Shown: positions 8,787 to 15,988 of the stretch, piece by piece | Numbering within the stretch: the stretch's first letter is position 1 | Layout: the number at the start of each line of letters is the position of its first letter | Origin: DATCDR01 sp036510575 | GTDB taxonomy: Bacteria; Actinomycetota; Acidimicrobiia; Acidimicrobiales; Bog-793 | Length of the DNA stretch: 22,847 bases | NCBI GenBank assembly: GCA_036510575.1 | Contig: DATCDR010000048.1 | Location: 1-22,847, forward strand | Direction of reading: 5' to 3' | Notes under the pieces: model-generated | What the model was told of the DNA's origin: nothing | Database searches by the model: none | The model's input: the letters and a program-made list of their open reading frames with translations, nothing else | Position numbers and translations under genes: made by a program

Positions 8787-9827
8787 TCACGGGCTCGACG
8801 CTTTCGCACCTTCGGCGATTCGGCGGATGATCGTCGCGGCCGGATCCGCGGTGACGTTGCGCCAATTGGTTCCTGCCCAGAGGTTGGGCACTTCCGGATC
8901 GCCAGCCCTCGTGGCGGCGACGCGGAGCGGCCGCGTGAGATGGTGGATCTCCGGGTAAGCCTCAGGAGCTTGGCCATCGTGGTCGAGCGCGAAGCGGTTG
9001 GCCAAGCCGCGGGCGTAGCGTCCGCTGTAGGCCCGGGTCACGATGGTGTTCGTATACCGGTGATCGAGGAGTGCCTGTCTATAGGGCCGTGACGTTCCCG
9101 CCTCGGGCGCGCAGAGCAAGGCTGTCCCGATTGCCACACCGATGGCGCCGGCGCGTAGGACCGCGGCGGCGTCCCCGCCGGTCATGATCCCTCCGGCGCC
9201 GATCACGGGCAGGTGGGTGGTGTCATGAATCTCGGCCAAGGTCGACAGGAGCGTTCTGTGGTTGGGGGATAGGTCGAGGAAGCTTGCCTGGTGGCCGCCT
9301 GCCTCGGTGCCCTGTACGACGAGGAGGTCGGCTCCGGATTCTCCAGCCAGGCGCCCTTCGGCCGCGGACGTGACCGTTACCGCCACCAGGATGCCTGCTC
9401 GGTGCAAGCGATCGACGACCTCGGTCGGTGCGCAGCCGAATGTGAAGCTGAGGAGATGGATGGCGGTCAACTCGACGACCTCCAACTTGGCTTCGAAGGC
9501 GTCGTCGTCCCAGAGCGGCGTGCCGAGCTCGACTCCGAGCCGTTCGGCATCTGGCCGAATGGCGCTGGCGTAGGCGTCGACCTCTGCTGGGTCCCCGGGT
9601 GCGGAGGGCACGAAGAGGTTGACTCCGAAGCGAGCACCTGTGAGGGAGCGCGTGGCGGCGATGACTTCGCGGAGCCCTTCTGCGGTCAGGTAGCCGCCAG
9701 CTAGGAATCCAAATCCGCCAGCTTCACTGACCGCCGCGGTGAGAGCGGGAGTGGACGGACCCCCTGCCATGGGTGCCTGGACGATCGGCAGATCGCTTGG
9801 AAGATCCATCCCTGAAGTTTCGCTCAC
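8787..9827 (-). CDS. Nitronate monooxygenase (2-nitropropane dioxygenase family), FMN-dependent
   Basis: This is a 346-residue TIM-barrel flavoprotein. Family marks are the N-terminal PIVQAPMAGGPS, the GTEAGGHQ segment with the conserved His179, the phosphate-binding GAGGIMTGG (210-218) and GVAIGTALLCAPEAG (230-244). The N-terminal FGVNLF (67-72) is also usual. These enzymes oxidise alkyl nitronates or propionate-3-nitronate to carbonyl compounds and nitrite; many homologues have other or unknown substrates. The start is GTG 9827, with an in-frame ATG at 9809 as alternative; neither has a good ribosome binding site. It is separated by 174 bp from the VOC gene upstream on the same strand. Confidence 0.92.
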   Translation of the reverse strand: MSETSGMDLPSDLPIVQAPMAGGPSTPALTAAVSEAGGFGFLAGGYLTAEGLREVIAATRSLTGARFGVNLFVPSAPGDPAEVDAYASAIRPDAERLGVELGTPLWDDDAFEAKLEVVELTAIHLLSFTFGCAPTEVVDRLHRAGILVAVTVTSAAEGRLAGESGADLLVVQGTEAGGHQASFLDLSPNHRTLLSTLAEIHDTTHLPVIGAGGIMTGGDAAAVLRAGAIGVAIGTALLCAPEAGTSRPYRQALLDHRYTNTIVTRAYSGRYARGLANRFALDHDGQAPEAYPEIHHLTRPLRVAATRAGDPEVPNLWAGTNWRNVTADPAATIIRRIAEGAKASSP

Positions 9828-10001
9828 GGCACGTTGTTCGATCTTGTGGACCTGTGGCGGCGCGGCCAGGCCATGATCACGGGCGAGGCTCGGGCAACGA
9901 ACCTCGTAGAGGGAGAGCGATTCCAGTTGGAGACGCTGACGCGCGTTGCCGCATTGCAGAAGAGTCAGTCTCGACTGCGGCAGCCGTTGGCCGCCGCACG
10001 A

Positions 10002-10409
10002 TTACGCGGCGGGGGGCTGGTCGATGCGCACCAGATTGCCGGATGGGTCCCGGACGGCGAAATCCCTGGTGCCCCAGAACTGATCTGTCGGCTCCTGCAC
10101 GATCTCGGCACCTGAGGCGCGAACCCGCTCGAAGGCGGCGCCAAGGTCGTCGGCATGAAGGTGGATGCCGTTCAAAGCCCCTTTGGCGACGAGCGACGTG
10201 ATTGCTTCGCCGTCCGCCGGGCTACCGGCGAGGTAGTTCGTAAGGACGATCGAGACCTCGGGTTGGCTCGCGGCGCCGACTGTTACCCAGCGGAAACCTT
10301 CGTTGGCCACGTCATTTCGTAGCTCGAGGCCAAGCGTGTCGCGGTAGAAGGCCACTGCCGCATCGGGGTCGATGACTTGGACGAAACAGGTTGAAAGGGT
10401 GAGATTCAT
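10002..10409 (-). CDS. VOC (glyoxalase/bleomycin resistance) superfamily protein
   Basis: This is a 135-residue single-domain protein of the paired beta-alpha-beta-beta-beta fold. It begins with FVQVIDPDAAVAFYRDTLGL, a classic VOC module start, and ends with FAVRDPSGNLVRIDQP, the classic end with the metal-ligand or substrate region. VOC proteins include glyoxalases, extradiol dioxygenases, epimerases and antibiotic-binding proteins; the substrate cannot be inferred. I start it at ATG 10409; the frame is open to a TTG at 10430 with a GTG at 10418. It is divergent from the broken FAD monooxygenase gene and could share its control region. Confidence 0.88.
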   Translation of the reverse strand: MNLTLSTCFVQVIDPDAAVAFYRDTLGLELRNDVANEGFRWVTVGAASQPEVSIVLTNYLAGSPADGEAITSLVAKGALNGIHLHADDLGAAFERVRASGAEIVQEPTDQFWGTRDFAVRDPSGNLVRIDQPPAA

Positions 10410-10675
10410 GACCGACACGCTAGGGGGCAAGTGCCCGGCGCGCTTCTCCGATCCTGCTCGATTTTGGCCTCGGGTGGGTGAGGTCCTTTAAACGAGACAA
10501 CGAGGTGCGCCAAGGTCTCGCGGATTTGTTCGTCGCATCGAACCGCCCGAACCTGCGGTGAACCCGCGCCGTGTGAACTTTATTTTAGAGCGCCAGAGGG
10601 GCTTGCCACAAGACCGGGGTCGTGCTGCAAAATCGCAGATCCAGGCCTAGAAACCTTGAAGATTGGAGTGGCGAC
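10410..10675. promoter_or_regulatory. Divergent intergenic region with an AT-rich patch
   Basis: This stretch lies between the divergent VOC (-) and FAD monooxygenase (+) genes and must hold promoters for both. It contains an AT-rich patch at about 10575-10588 (GAACTTTATTTTAG), unusual for this GC-rich DNA and a candidate -10 region for plus-strand transcription. A TTGCCA at 10603 could be a -35, but its partner 17 bp on (TGCAAA) is poor. No strong operator palindrome is visible. Confidence 0.3.
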
Positions 10676-12151
10676 TTGCGCGAATCTGAGCACGAGGTGC
10701 TAATTGCCGGAGGAGGTCCGGCCGGGATGATGCTGGCAGCCGAGCTGGCATTGGCGAACGTCGATGTCGCGATTGTCGAGCGGCGTCCCGATCACCTGCT
10801 CATCGGCTCACGCGCCGGCGGATTCCACTCACGCACGATCGAACTGTTGGATCAGCGTGGGGTCGCTGGTCGGTTCTTGGCTGAGGGTCAGGTGGCTCAG
10901 GCCGCGATATTCGCCACGGCCGTCCTCGACATGAGCGATTTCCCATCGCGTCACCCCTAATCGCTCGGTATCTGGCAGAACCAGATCGAACGGATCCTGG
11001 CCGACTGCATCGCCGAGTTGTCGGTACGGATTTACTACCGATCTGAGGTGACCGGCTTCGCGCAAGACGACAGAGGCGTGAGCGTCCAGCTGACGGATGG
11101 TGCGTCGATCCGGGCGCAGTATCTCGTTGGGTGCGATGGCGGTCGCAGCCTGATCCGCAAAGCGGCCGGAATCGACTTCCCTGGATGGGACCCGACTAGG
11201 AGCAACCTGATCGCCGAGGTCGAGGTGACCGAGGAGCCGCCGACCGGCATCCGTCACGATGCGATTGGCGTTCACGGCCTCCAGCGACTGGAGGACGGAA
11301 AGAGGTTCCGCGTGGTCGTGACTGAGCGGCAGATCGGACCGAGCAGCGAGCCCACGCTGGCCGATCTGAGCGAGGCCCTTACGGCAGTGTACGAAACCGA
11401 TTTCGGCGTCCACGACCCCACCTGGATTTCCAGATTCACCGACATGACCCGTCAGGCAGCGGTCTACCGCGCGGGTCGGGTCTTGCTGGCTGGGGACGCC
11501 GCGCACATCCACTACCCCGCAGGTGGGCAGGGCCTAAGTCTCGGAATGTCGGACGCGGTGAATCTGGGGTGGAAGTTGGCGCAGGTGGTCATGGGGACCT
11601 CACCGGAGAGTTTCCTCGACACTTACCAGGCCGAGCGTCACCCGATCGGCGCGCGCGCCCTCAAGCACACGATGGCGCAAGCGGCGCTCCAGCGCCGGGA
11701 CGATCGCATGGAAGCACTGGTCGATGTGGTGTCGGAGCTGGCGCGCATGGACGAGCCGCGCAAACGGCTCGCCGGAGTCATCTCTGGGCTGGACATTCGT
11801 TACGACCTGGGGGAGGGACATCCGCTGCTCGGCCGCCGGATGCCCGATCTCGACCTTGTCGTCGGGAACGGACCGTTGCGGCTGTTCACGTTGCTCCACC
11901 ACGCCCGGCCGGTCCTTCTCAACCTCGGCGAGCCTGGCAGCTTCGACATCGCGCCATGGGCGGACCGGGTCCAAGTGGTCGACGCAACTTACGACGGTGC
12001 GTGGGAACTCCCAGTACTTGGCGAGGTCACTGCTCCCTGTGCAGTGTTGATTCGGCCCGATGGATATGTCGCTTGGGTGGGAGCGGGTACCGATCGCGGG
12101 CTCGTTGACTCGCTGACGAGGTGGTTCGGATCAGGACGCGAGGCTGCGTGA
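10676..12151 (+). pseudogene. FAD-dependent aromatic monooxygenase (PheA/TfdB-type) interrupted by an in-frame TAA
   Basis: The two halves are in the same frame and are split only by a TAA at 10958-10960. The first part has the FAD dinucleotide motif GGGPAGMM; the second has the DG motif CDGGRSLIRKAAG and the GD motif LLAGDAAHIHYPAGG, followed by a C-terminal thioredoxin-like domain typical of phenol-type hydroxylases. Reading through the stop gives a continuous family match (SDFPSRHP-stop-SLGIWQNQIERIL), and relatives usually have Tyr at this place, so one base change (TAC or TAT to TAA) would explain it. The full product would have about 491 residues from the TTG at 10676, which has GGAG 7 bp upstream; the frame also offers a GTG at 10622. 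The intact enzyme would hydroxylate an aromatic ring with NAD(P)H. It could be a real pseudogene or a base-call error. Confidence 0.85.
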
Positions 12152-12178
12152 GCCCCCAGGGTCGCCGTCGGTGCTTGG

Positions 12179-12205
12179 CGCGACTGACCGATTCCGCTAG
12201 TCGCG
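12179..12205. terminator. Possible bidirectional stem-loop between convergent genes
   Basis: CGCGACT (12179-12185) pairs perfectly with AGTCGCG (12199-12205) around a 13-base loop. It lies in the 77 bp between the convergent 3' ends of the monooxygenase and hydrolase genes, where a shared terminator would be expected. There is no T-run on either side, so the function is uncertain. Confidence 0.35.
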
Positions 12206-12228
12206 TCATAGATCGAGGCGACGGAGCT

Positions 12229-13026
12229 TCAACCGTTGGTGTGGACTTCCAGAGGCTCCTCATCCAGGAAGGCCGAAACGACTGACACCGCGCGTGGGTC
12301 TTGTCGAAGGAACGGATGACCCCCCTCGAAGAACTCAAGCCGAGCATCTGGAATCCGTTCGGCGAGTACTCGAGCGTTGTCCGGCGGTGCCTGCCCGTCG
12401 TATCGGCCTCCGGCGACAAGCACTGGACAGCGGATCTTGTCGAGCCGGTCGTAGGTGTCATGTAGCGAGCGCGCCCCGAGTTGGAGTTTCGCGCCTTCGC
12501 TCGGCGACGCTGGAGAAACCAGACGCGCGAGCGCTTCGTCGCGGAGCGGGTCGACGAAGCTCGGGTCGGCCCAGCGGACGTCGGTGATCGCGAGTCGTTC
12601 CTCGAAGCTCAGGTTCTGCTCGGGAAGGAGATGGAGCGGGTACGACGACCCGCCGGCCCCCCCGCTCGAGGTACAGCAAAGGACGAGACGCTCAACCCGA
12701 TCAGGATGTCGAAGCGCAAGCTCTTGGGCGACCATCCCGCCGAAGGAGACGCCGACGACGAAGCCAGATGAGATCTCCAAGGTGTCGAGCAAATAAGCGG
12801 CGTCGTCGGCGTAATCGGCCATCGAGTACGGCCCTTTCGGCTGATCGCTCCGGCCGAGTCCGCGTTGATCAAAGCAGATCGTGTCGCGACGATCAGCGAA
12901 CGCGTAGTCGAATCCGCTCGGCGGGATGCGGAGATCTGCACCAGTCCCGCTAATGAACATGAGCGATGGCCCCGAGCCGCGTCGCTCGTAGTAGAGATGA
13001 ACTCCGTTGCGCTCAAACCATGCCAT
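12229..13026 (-). CDS. Alpha/beta hydrolase
   Basis: This is a 265-residue alpha/beta-hydrolase fold protein. The likely triad is the nucleophile Ser94 in GVSFGG, Asp210 in GGRYDGQAP and His237 in EGGHPF. The oxyanion-hole segment is near FISGTG (24-29), and the CFDQRGLGRSDQP loop (51-63) is typical of esterases, C-C hydrolases and haloperoxidase-like enzymes. I start at ATG 13026 because it directly precedes WFERNGVHLYYERRG, the usual N-terminal strand. The frame stays open to a GTG at 13107, which would overlap the upstream YdeI-family gene by 23 bp. The substrate is unknown; lying next to an aromatic hydroxylase, a ring-cleavage-product hydrolase is possible but unproven. Confidence 0.9.
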   Translation of the reverse strand: MAWFERNGVHLYYERRGSGPSLMFISGTGADLRIPPSGFDYAFADRRDTICFDQRGLGRSDQPKGPYSMADYADDAAYLLDTLEISSGFVVGVSFGGMVAQELALRHPDRVERLVLCCTSSGGAGGSSYPLHLLPEQNLSFEERLAITDVRWADPSFVDPLRDEALARLVSPASPSEGAKLQLGARSLHDTYDRLDKIRCPVLVAGGRYDGQAPPDNARVLAERIPDARLEFFEGGHPFLRQDPRAVSVVSAFLDEEPLEVHTNG

Positions 13027-13084
13027 CGCCAACGTACCGTACGGGGTCGGCGAGCCTTTCGCTCGCGCCACCGTCCTATCGGAC

Positions 13085-13699
13085 TCAGTCGTCCACGTGA
13101 CGGCCACGTGAGGTATCGCGCTGGGGGTGATGTGTCTCGCCCCGCGCGAGCATGGCGACGAGTTGATCGATGCGGCGAAGGCGGGTCTCGACGCTCGTCG
13201 CCGTGGCGACGCGATAAAGCACCGCGTAGCGATTGGCAGCGTTTAGATGGTCAAAGTTTTCCTTCGCGGCATCATTCGTGCCGAGCGCTGACGCGAGATC
13301 GGTCGGAACTTCGATTTCAGCCTGTCCTTCGTAAGCGCGATCCCAGCTGCCGTTGGCCTTCGCTCGCTCGACTGCGGCAAGCCCACCGCGTTGCATGCGA
13401 CCCTCCTCGTTTAGGCGCTGTGCGAGCGAGACATTGCGCTTGGACCACGCACCGGCGGCTCGTCGCGGTGTGAACCTCCTGCGGAAGGTTCGGTCGTCAC
13501 CTTTGGCGAGTTTTCCGTCGACCCATCCGAAGCACAACGCTTCTTCGAGGGCCTCGTCGTAGGTCAGGCTCGTGGGGTCGGTCGTACCCTTTTTGGCGAG
13601 CACCAGCCATACTCCGGTCGCGTTATCGCTGTTCTTTGCGAGCCAGCGCGACCACGCCCGCGCGTTCGCGACGGTCAGGACCGGAGCATCATCTGGCAC
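13085..13699 (-). CDS. YdeI/OmpD-associated family protein
   Basis: This is a 204-residue protein. It has the family N-terminus (VANARAWSRWLAKN), the central LTYDEALEEALCFGWVDGK segment (about 45-63) and then RRFTPRRAAGAWSKRN (75-90). These are characteristic of the YdeI-like proteins named for E. coli YdeI, which was linked to stress and antimicrobial-peptide resistance; the biochemical role is not known. I chose GTG 13699, which has GGGA just upstream and starts close to the first conserved residues. The frame is open much further, to 14479, but that stretch is antisense to the NIPSNAP gene and shows no family features. The gene is divergent from the NIPSNAP gene. Confidence 0.85.
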   Translation of the reverse strand: MPDDAPVLTVANARAWSRWLAKNSDNATGVWLVLAKKGTTDPTSLTYDEALEEALCFGWVDGKLAKGDDRTFRRRFTPRRAAGAWSKRNVSLAQRLNEEGRMQRGGLAAVERAKANGSWDRAYEGQAEIEVPTDLASALGTNDAAKENFDHLNAANRYAVLYRVATATSVETRLRRIDQLVAMLARGETHHPQRDTSRGRHVDD

Positions 13700-13843
13700 A
13701 GATCCCAGTGTGCCACCGCTACGGCCCAACTCCCACAGCGGGTCGCTTTCACCAGTTTGAGTCGTTCTCGCTGCTTCACTCTCGGATCTCGCTGAGTTAC
13801 CTGAGGCCGACTGGTCCCACCGTCGAGTCGCTCGTTGTGGATC

Positions 13844-13849
13844 TATTAT
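13844..13849 (+). promoter_or_regulatory. Candidate -10 box for the NIPSNAP gene
   Basis: TATTAT matches five of six bases of the sigma70/SigA-type -10 consensus and lies 30 bp before the GTG start. No good -35 is present at 16-18 bp spacing, so the call is tentative. The leader would be very short, ending in the strong GAGGAGG ribosome binding site at 13862-13868. Confidence 0.3.
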
Positions 13850-13873
13850 CGGCTTCGACTTGAGGAGGTCCAC

Positions 13874-14179
13874 GTGCCGACCGAAGTGCGTATTTATACG
13901 ATGAAGCCAGGAAAACTTGACGACTTTATCGAGATCTTCACGAAGAACATCATGCCGACCAGTGCGAGATTCGGCATCAGGATTCACGCAGCTTGGCGAA
14001 ATCGCGCTGCGAACGAGTTCGTATGGGTTCGCTCGTACGACGACGAGAAAATACTCGAGCGATATTCGAATTCGCCTGAGCGAGCTGAATACACACCGAA
14101 GACACAAGCGTGTATCGACTCGATGGCAGTGCGCACCGTCGAGAGCGTCGTCGGGGACCTGCCGGTCGCGAACTCCTAA
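13874..14179 (+). CDS. NIPSNAP family small protein
   Basis: This is a 101-residue protein with the family pattern VRIYTMKPGKLDDFIEIF (about 5-22) and a second conserved stretch around EFVWVRSYDDEKILERY (about 47-63). NIPSNAP proteins have a dimeric ferredoxin-like alpha/beta barrel fold; the bacterial members are largely uncharacterised, and some lie with catabolic or secondary-metabolism genes. The start is certain: GTG 13874 is preceded by GAGGAGG at 13862-13868 with 5 bp spacing, while the frame's earlier start at 13835 has no such site. A strong stem-loop follows 42 bp after the stop codon. Confidence 0.85.
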   Translation: MPTEVRIYTMKPGKLDDFIEIFTKNIMPTSARFGIRIHAAWRNRAANEFVWVRSYDDEKILERYSNSPERAEYTPKTQACIDSMAVRTVESVVGDLPVANS

Positions 14180-14220
14180 GCGCGGCGGGTCGTTCGTAAC
14201 ACGGTGAACGGTCCGGGCTC

Positions 14221-14280
14221 GCGACGGTCTCGAAACGACTTGTTTGGTCGAGATCGTCGCGCGACGAGCGTCGAACGCTC
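14221..14280 (+). terminator. Tandem stem-loops downstream of the NIPSNAP gene
   Basis: The arms GCGACGGTCTCGA (14221-14233) and TCGAGATCGTCGC (14248-14260) form a 13-bp stem with one G-U pair and a 14-base loop. A second small hairpin follows, GAGCGT-CGA-ACGCTC (14266-14280 region, about 6 bp). There is no T-tract, so a factor-independent terminator of actinobacterial type or an RNA 3'-end protector are both possible. Confidence 0.45.
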
Positions 14281-14300
14281 TCGAGGTGAACGTGCTATTT

Positions 14301-14346
14301 GAAAGCGCCGGACGCTCGATAGTCCGACCCAACGTCGGTCGCTTTC
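14301..14346 (+). promoter_or_regulatory. Structured leader upstream of the ComB-like gene with alternative pairings
   Basis: An outer stem GAAAGCG (14301-14307) / CGCTTTC (14340-14346) encloses CCGAC (14324-14328) / GTCGG (14334-14338). CGGAC (14309-14313) can instead pair with GTCCG (14322-14326), which shares bases 14324-14326 with the other helix, so the two inner stems exclude each other. It ends 45 bp before the ATG at 14392. Mutually exclusive helices can mean an attenuator or switch, but short GC-rich stems also arise by chance. Confidence 0.25.
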
Positions 14347-14391
14347 GCGGAGCGAGCAGTCGGTGAGGTGCCGGTGCCATAGAGTCGGGAA

Positions 14392-15100
14392 ATGAGCCGA
14401 ACGAGCGCGGGGTTCGTAGCGCGCTCGGAGCTCGAAGGCACGACGGGAGTTGTCGTCGCAATCGACGTACTCCGTGCATTCACAACTGCGGTGTACGCGT
14501 TCGACAACGGTGCCCAAGAAGTCCGGCTCGTAGGTGGCGTGGAGGAGGCGATCGCGCTCAAAGGTGTGATCTCCGGAGCGCTCGTGATGGGCGAAGATCA
14601 CGGCCTTCAGCCGAAGGGCTTCGATCTGTCGAACTCGCCCGTAGCGGTCTCGAAGGCGGACCCTTCCGGCAAGACCCTTATCCAGCGCACCTCTGCTGGA
14701 ACGCAGGGCGTTATCGCGGCGAGGGGAGCGGAGCGGCTCTTTGCCGCGAGCTTGGTCTGTGCGAGCGCGACGGCGACTTCGGTGAACCATGCAGCGCTCG
14801 GCGCACCCACCTACGTAATCACCGGTCGCTTCCAGGACAGACCCGCCGGCGGCGAGGACGACCTCATCACCGCCGAGTACATCGAATGCATCCGAACCGG
14901 ACGTGAAGCCGATCACCTCGGGGTCGCAGAAGCCGTGGGCGAATACCTCCGAAGCCAGGCGGACGTTGGCGTTAGGCCCGGACCACGTAGACCCTGCCGA
15001 CGTCGAGTTTGCGACAGACGTCGACCGCTTCGATTTCGCGATGGAGGTCGAGCGCGTTGGCGAACGACTGCGGCTGGTTCGTCGAGAGGTCCCTAATTAG
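14392..15100 (+). CDS. 2-phosphosulfolactate phosphatase (ComB) family protein, frameshifted near the C-terminus
   Basis: The family motifs are AIDVLRAFTTAVYAFDNGA (Asp25), GEDHG (67-71), GFDLSNSP (76-83), RTSAGTQGV (99-107) and GGEDDLITAEYI (153-164). ComB is a Mg-dependent phosphatase of coenzyme M biosynthesis in methanogens; bacterial homologues usually act on unknown acid phosphates. From about residue 188 the frame turns into Arg-rich sequence ending at 15096. Reading one base on, from about 14953, restores a proper ending (DHVDPADVEFATDVDRF, then DFAMEVER) to the TAG at 15100. The span 14392-15100 is 3n+1, so one extra base accounts for it; the repaired product has about 235 residues. 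The known active-site motifs lie before the lesion, so the shifted protein might retain some function. Confidence 0.82.
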
Positions 15101-15154
15101 GAGTCCTCGATCGCTCGGTCCATGCGGTCCAGCCGGTGGCAGGGTTCGACAAGG

Positions 15155-15889
15155 ATGAGCGGGGTGGGGCCGCGAATCACGGCAGTGGTGTTTGATCTGC
15201 TGTACACGCTCGTGCATCCGGGGACCTATCCCGGTGGGTGCAACCGCGAGGGCTGGTTGGCCGACATCTTGGGCGTCGACGCTGCGGTGCTCGATGCCCG
15301 CTGGGCGGCCTTCGAACCGATCCTTGAGTCTGGTCGCGCTCTGCGCGGAGCCAATGGGCTCGAACCGGAACTGACTTGGGTACTCGAAGTGGCCGCGGAC
15401 CTAGGAGTAACACCGACGGCAAGCGACATGGGCCGAATCAAGGAGGGCTGGGACCTCACTCGGCGGGCGGCGTTGCTCGACCCACCACCGCCGGTGATGT
15501 CGACACTTCGCGAGCTGCAAAGACGCAACATTCCAGTCGGAGTTCTCAGCAACACGCATGCCCTCGAACTACGGGCCTGGCGCGAGTCCCCGCTGGCCTC
15601 CCTCGTAGACGTGGTGGCGCTTTCGCACGAAATCGGGGCTTGCAAGCCCGACCAAGCGGCGTACGCATGGGTGCTCAGTCAGCTCGATGTGACGGCGGAG
15701 GCCGCTGCCTACGTTGGTGACGGCAGCAATGATGAACTCGAGGGAGCAAAGAGAGCTGGCTTCTCGCTGGTCGTCTTGGTTGAGGAAGCGCTAGCCCGAT
15801 CGGCCCCAGAGGACCTGCCCCGTTATCGGGCGCAGGCCGATACCTCGGTCGCTTCACTCGACGACCTCGTCGAACTCCTCTGTTCCTGA
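15155..15889 (+). CDS. HAD superfamily hydrolase
   Basis: This is a 244-residue protein of the haloacid dehalogenase fold. Motif I is VVFDLLYTLV, with the nucleophile Asp14 followed by Thr18; the usual second Asp is replaced by Leu, as in haloacid-dehalogenase-like members (DxYGT type) rather than DxDxT phosphatases. Motif II is GVLSNTH, motif III the Lys in ACKPDQAAY, and motif IV YVGDGSNDELEGAKRAG. An alpha-helical cap lies between motifs I and II (about 25-110). Substrates could be phosphate esters or haloacids; I cannot tell which. ATG 15155 directly follows AAGG; the frame also has an ATG at 15122. It starts 54 bp after the ComB-like gene, so the two may be cotranscribed. Confidence 0.88.
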   Translation: MSGVGPRITAVVFDLLYTLVHPGTYPGGCNREGWLADILGVDAAVLDARWAAFEPILESGRALRGANGLEPELTWVLEVAADLGVTPTASDMGRIKEGWDLTRRAALLDPPPPVMSTLRELQRRNIPVGVLSNTHALELRAWRESPLASLVDVVALSHEIGACKPDQAAYAWVLSQLDVTAEAAAYVGDGSNDELEGAKRAGFSLVVLVEEALARSAPEDLPRYRAQADTSVASLDDLVELLCS

Positions 15890-15976
15890 CTGGGGCAGTC
15901 CGCGTGGAGAGAAGCGAGGGGTCGTGCGGTCGCTTTACATCGTGGAGTGTGGTAATCCGAATAGGGCATGCGCTCG

Positions 15977-15984
15977 TAAGGAGG
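15977..15984 (+). promoter_or_regulatory. Strong ribosome binding site of the ADH gene
   Basis: TAAGGAGG is a near-perfect Shine-Dalgarno, 4 bp before the ATG at 15989, and fixes the start. Most genes in this window have weak sites, so this gene is probably well translated. Confidence 0.8.
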
Positions 15985-15988
15985 CTCA

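Noticed and set aside
9834..10115. 93-codon plus-strand frame between the nitronate monooxygenase and VOC genes
   Set aside because: It is partly antisense to the VOC gene, has no ribosome binding site and no known family.
10676..12151. Stop-codon reassignment or selenocysteine/pyrrolysine-type recoding at the TAA
   Set aside because: TAA is used as a normal stop elsewhere in this window (for example the MoxR and permease genes), and known recoding uses TGA or TAG.
13700..14479. N-terminal extension of the YdeI-family frame (260 more codons)
   Set aside because: It is antisense to the well-supported NIPSNAP gene and shows no YdeI-family features; a GTG at 13699 is a better start.
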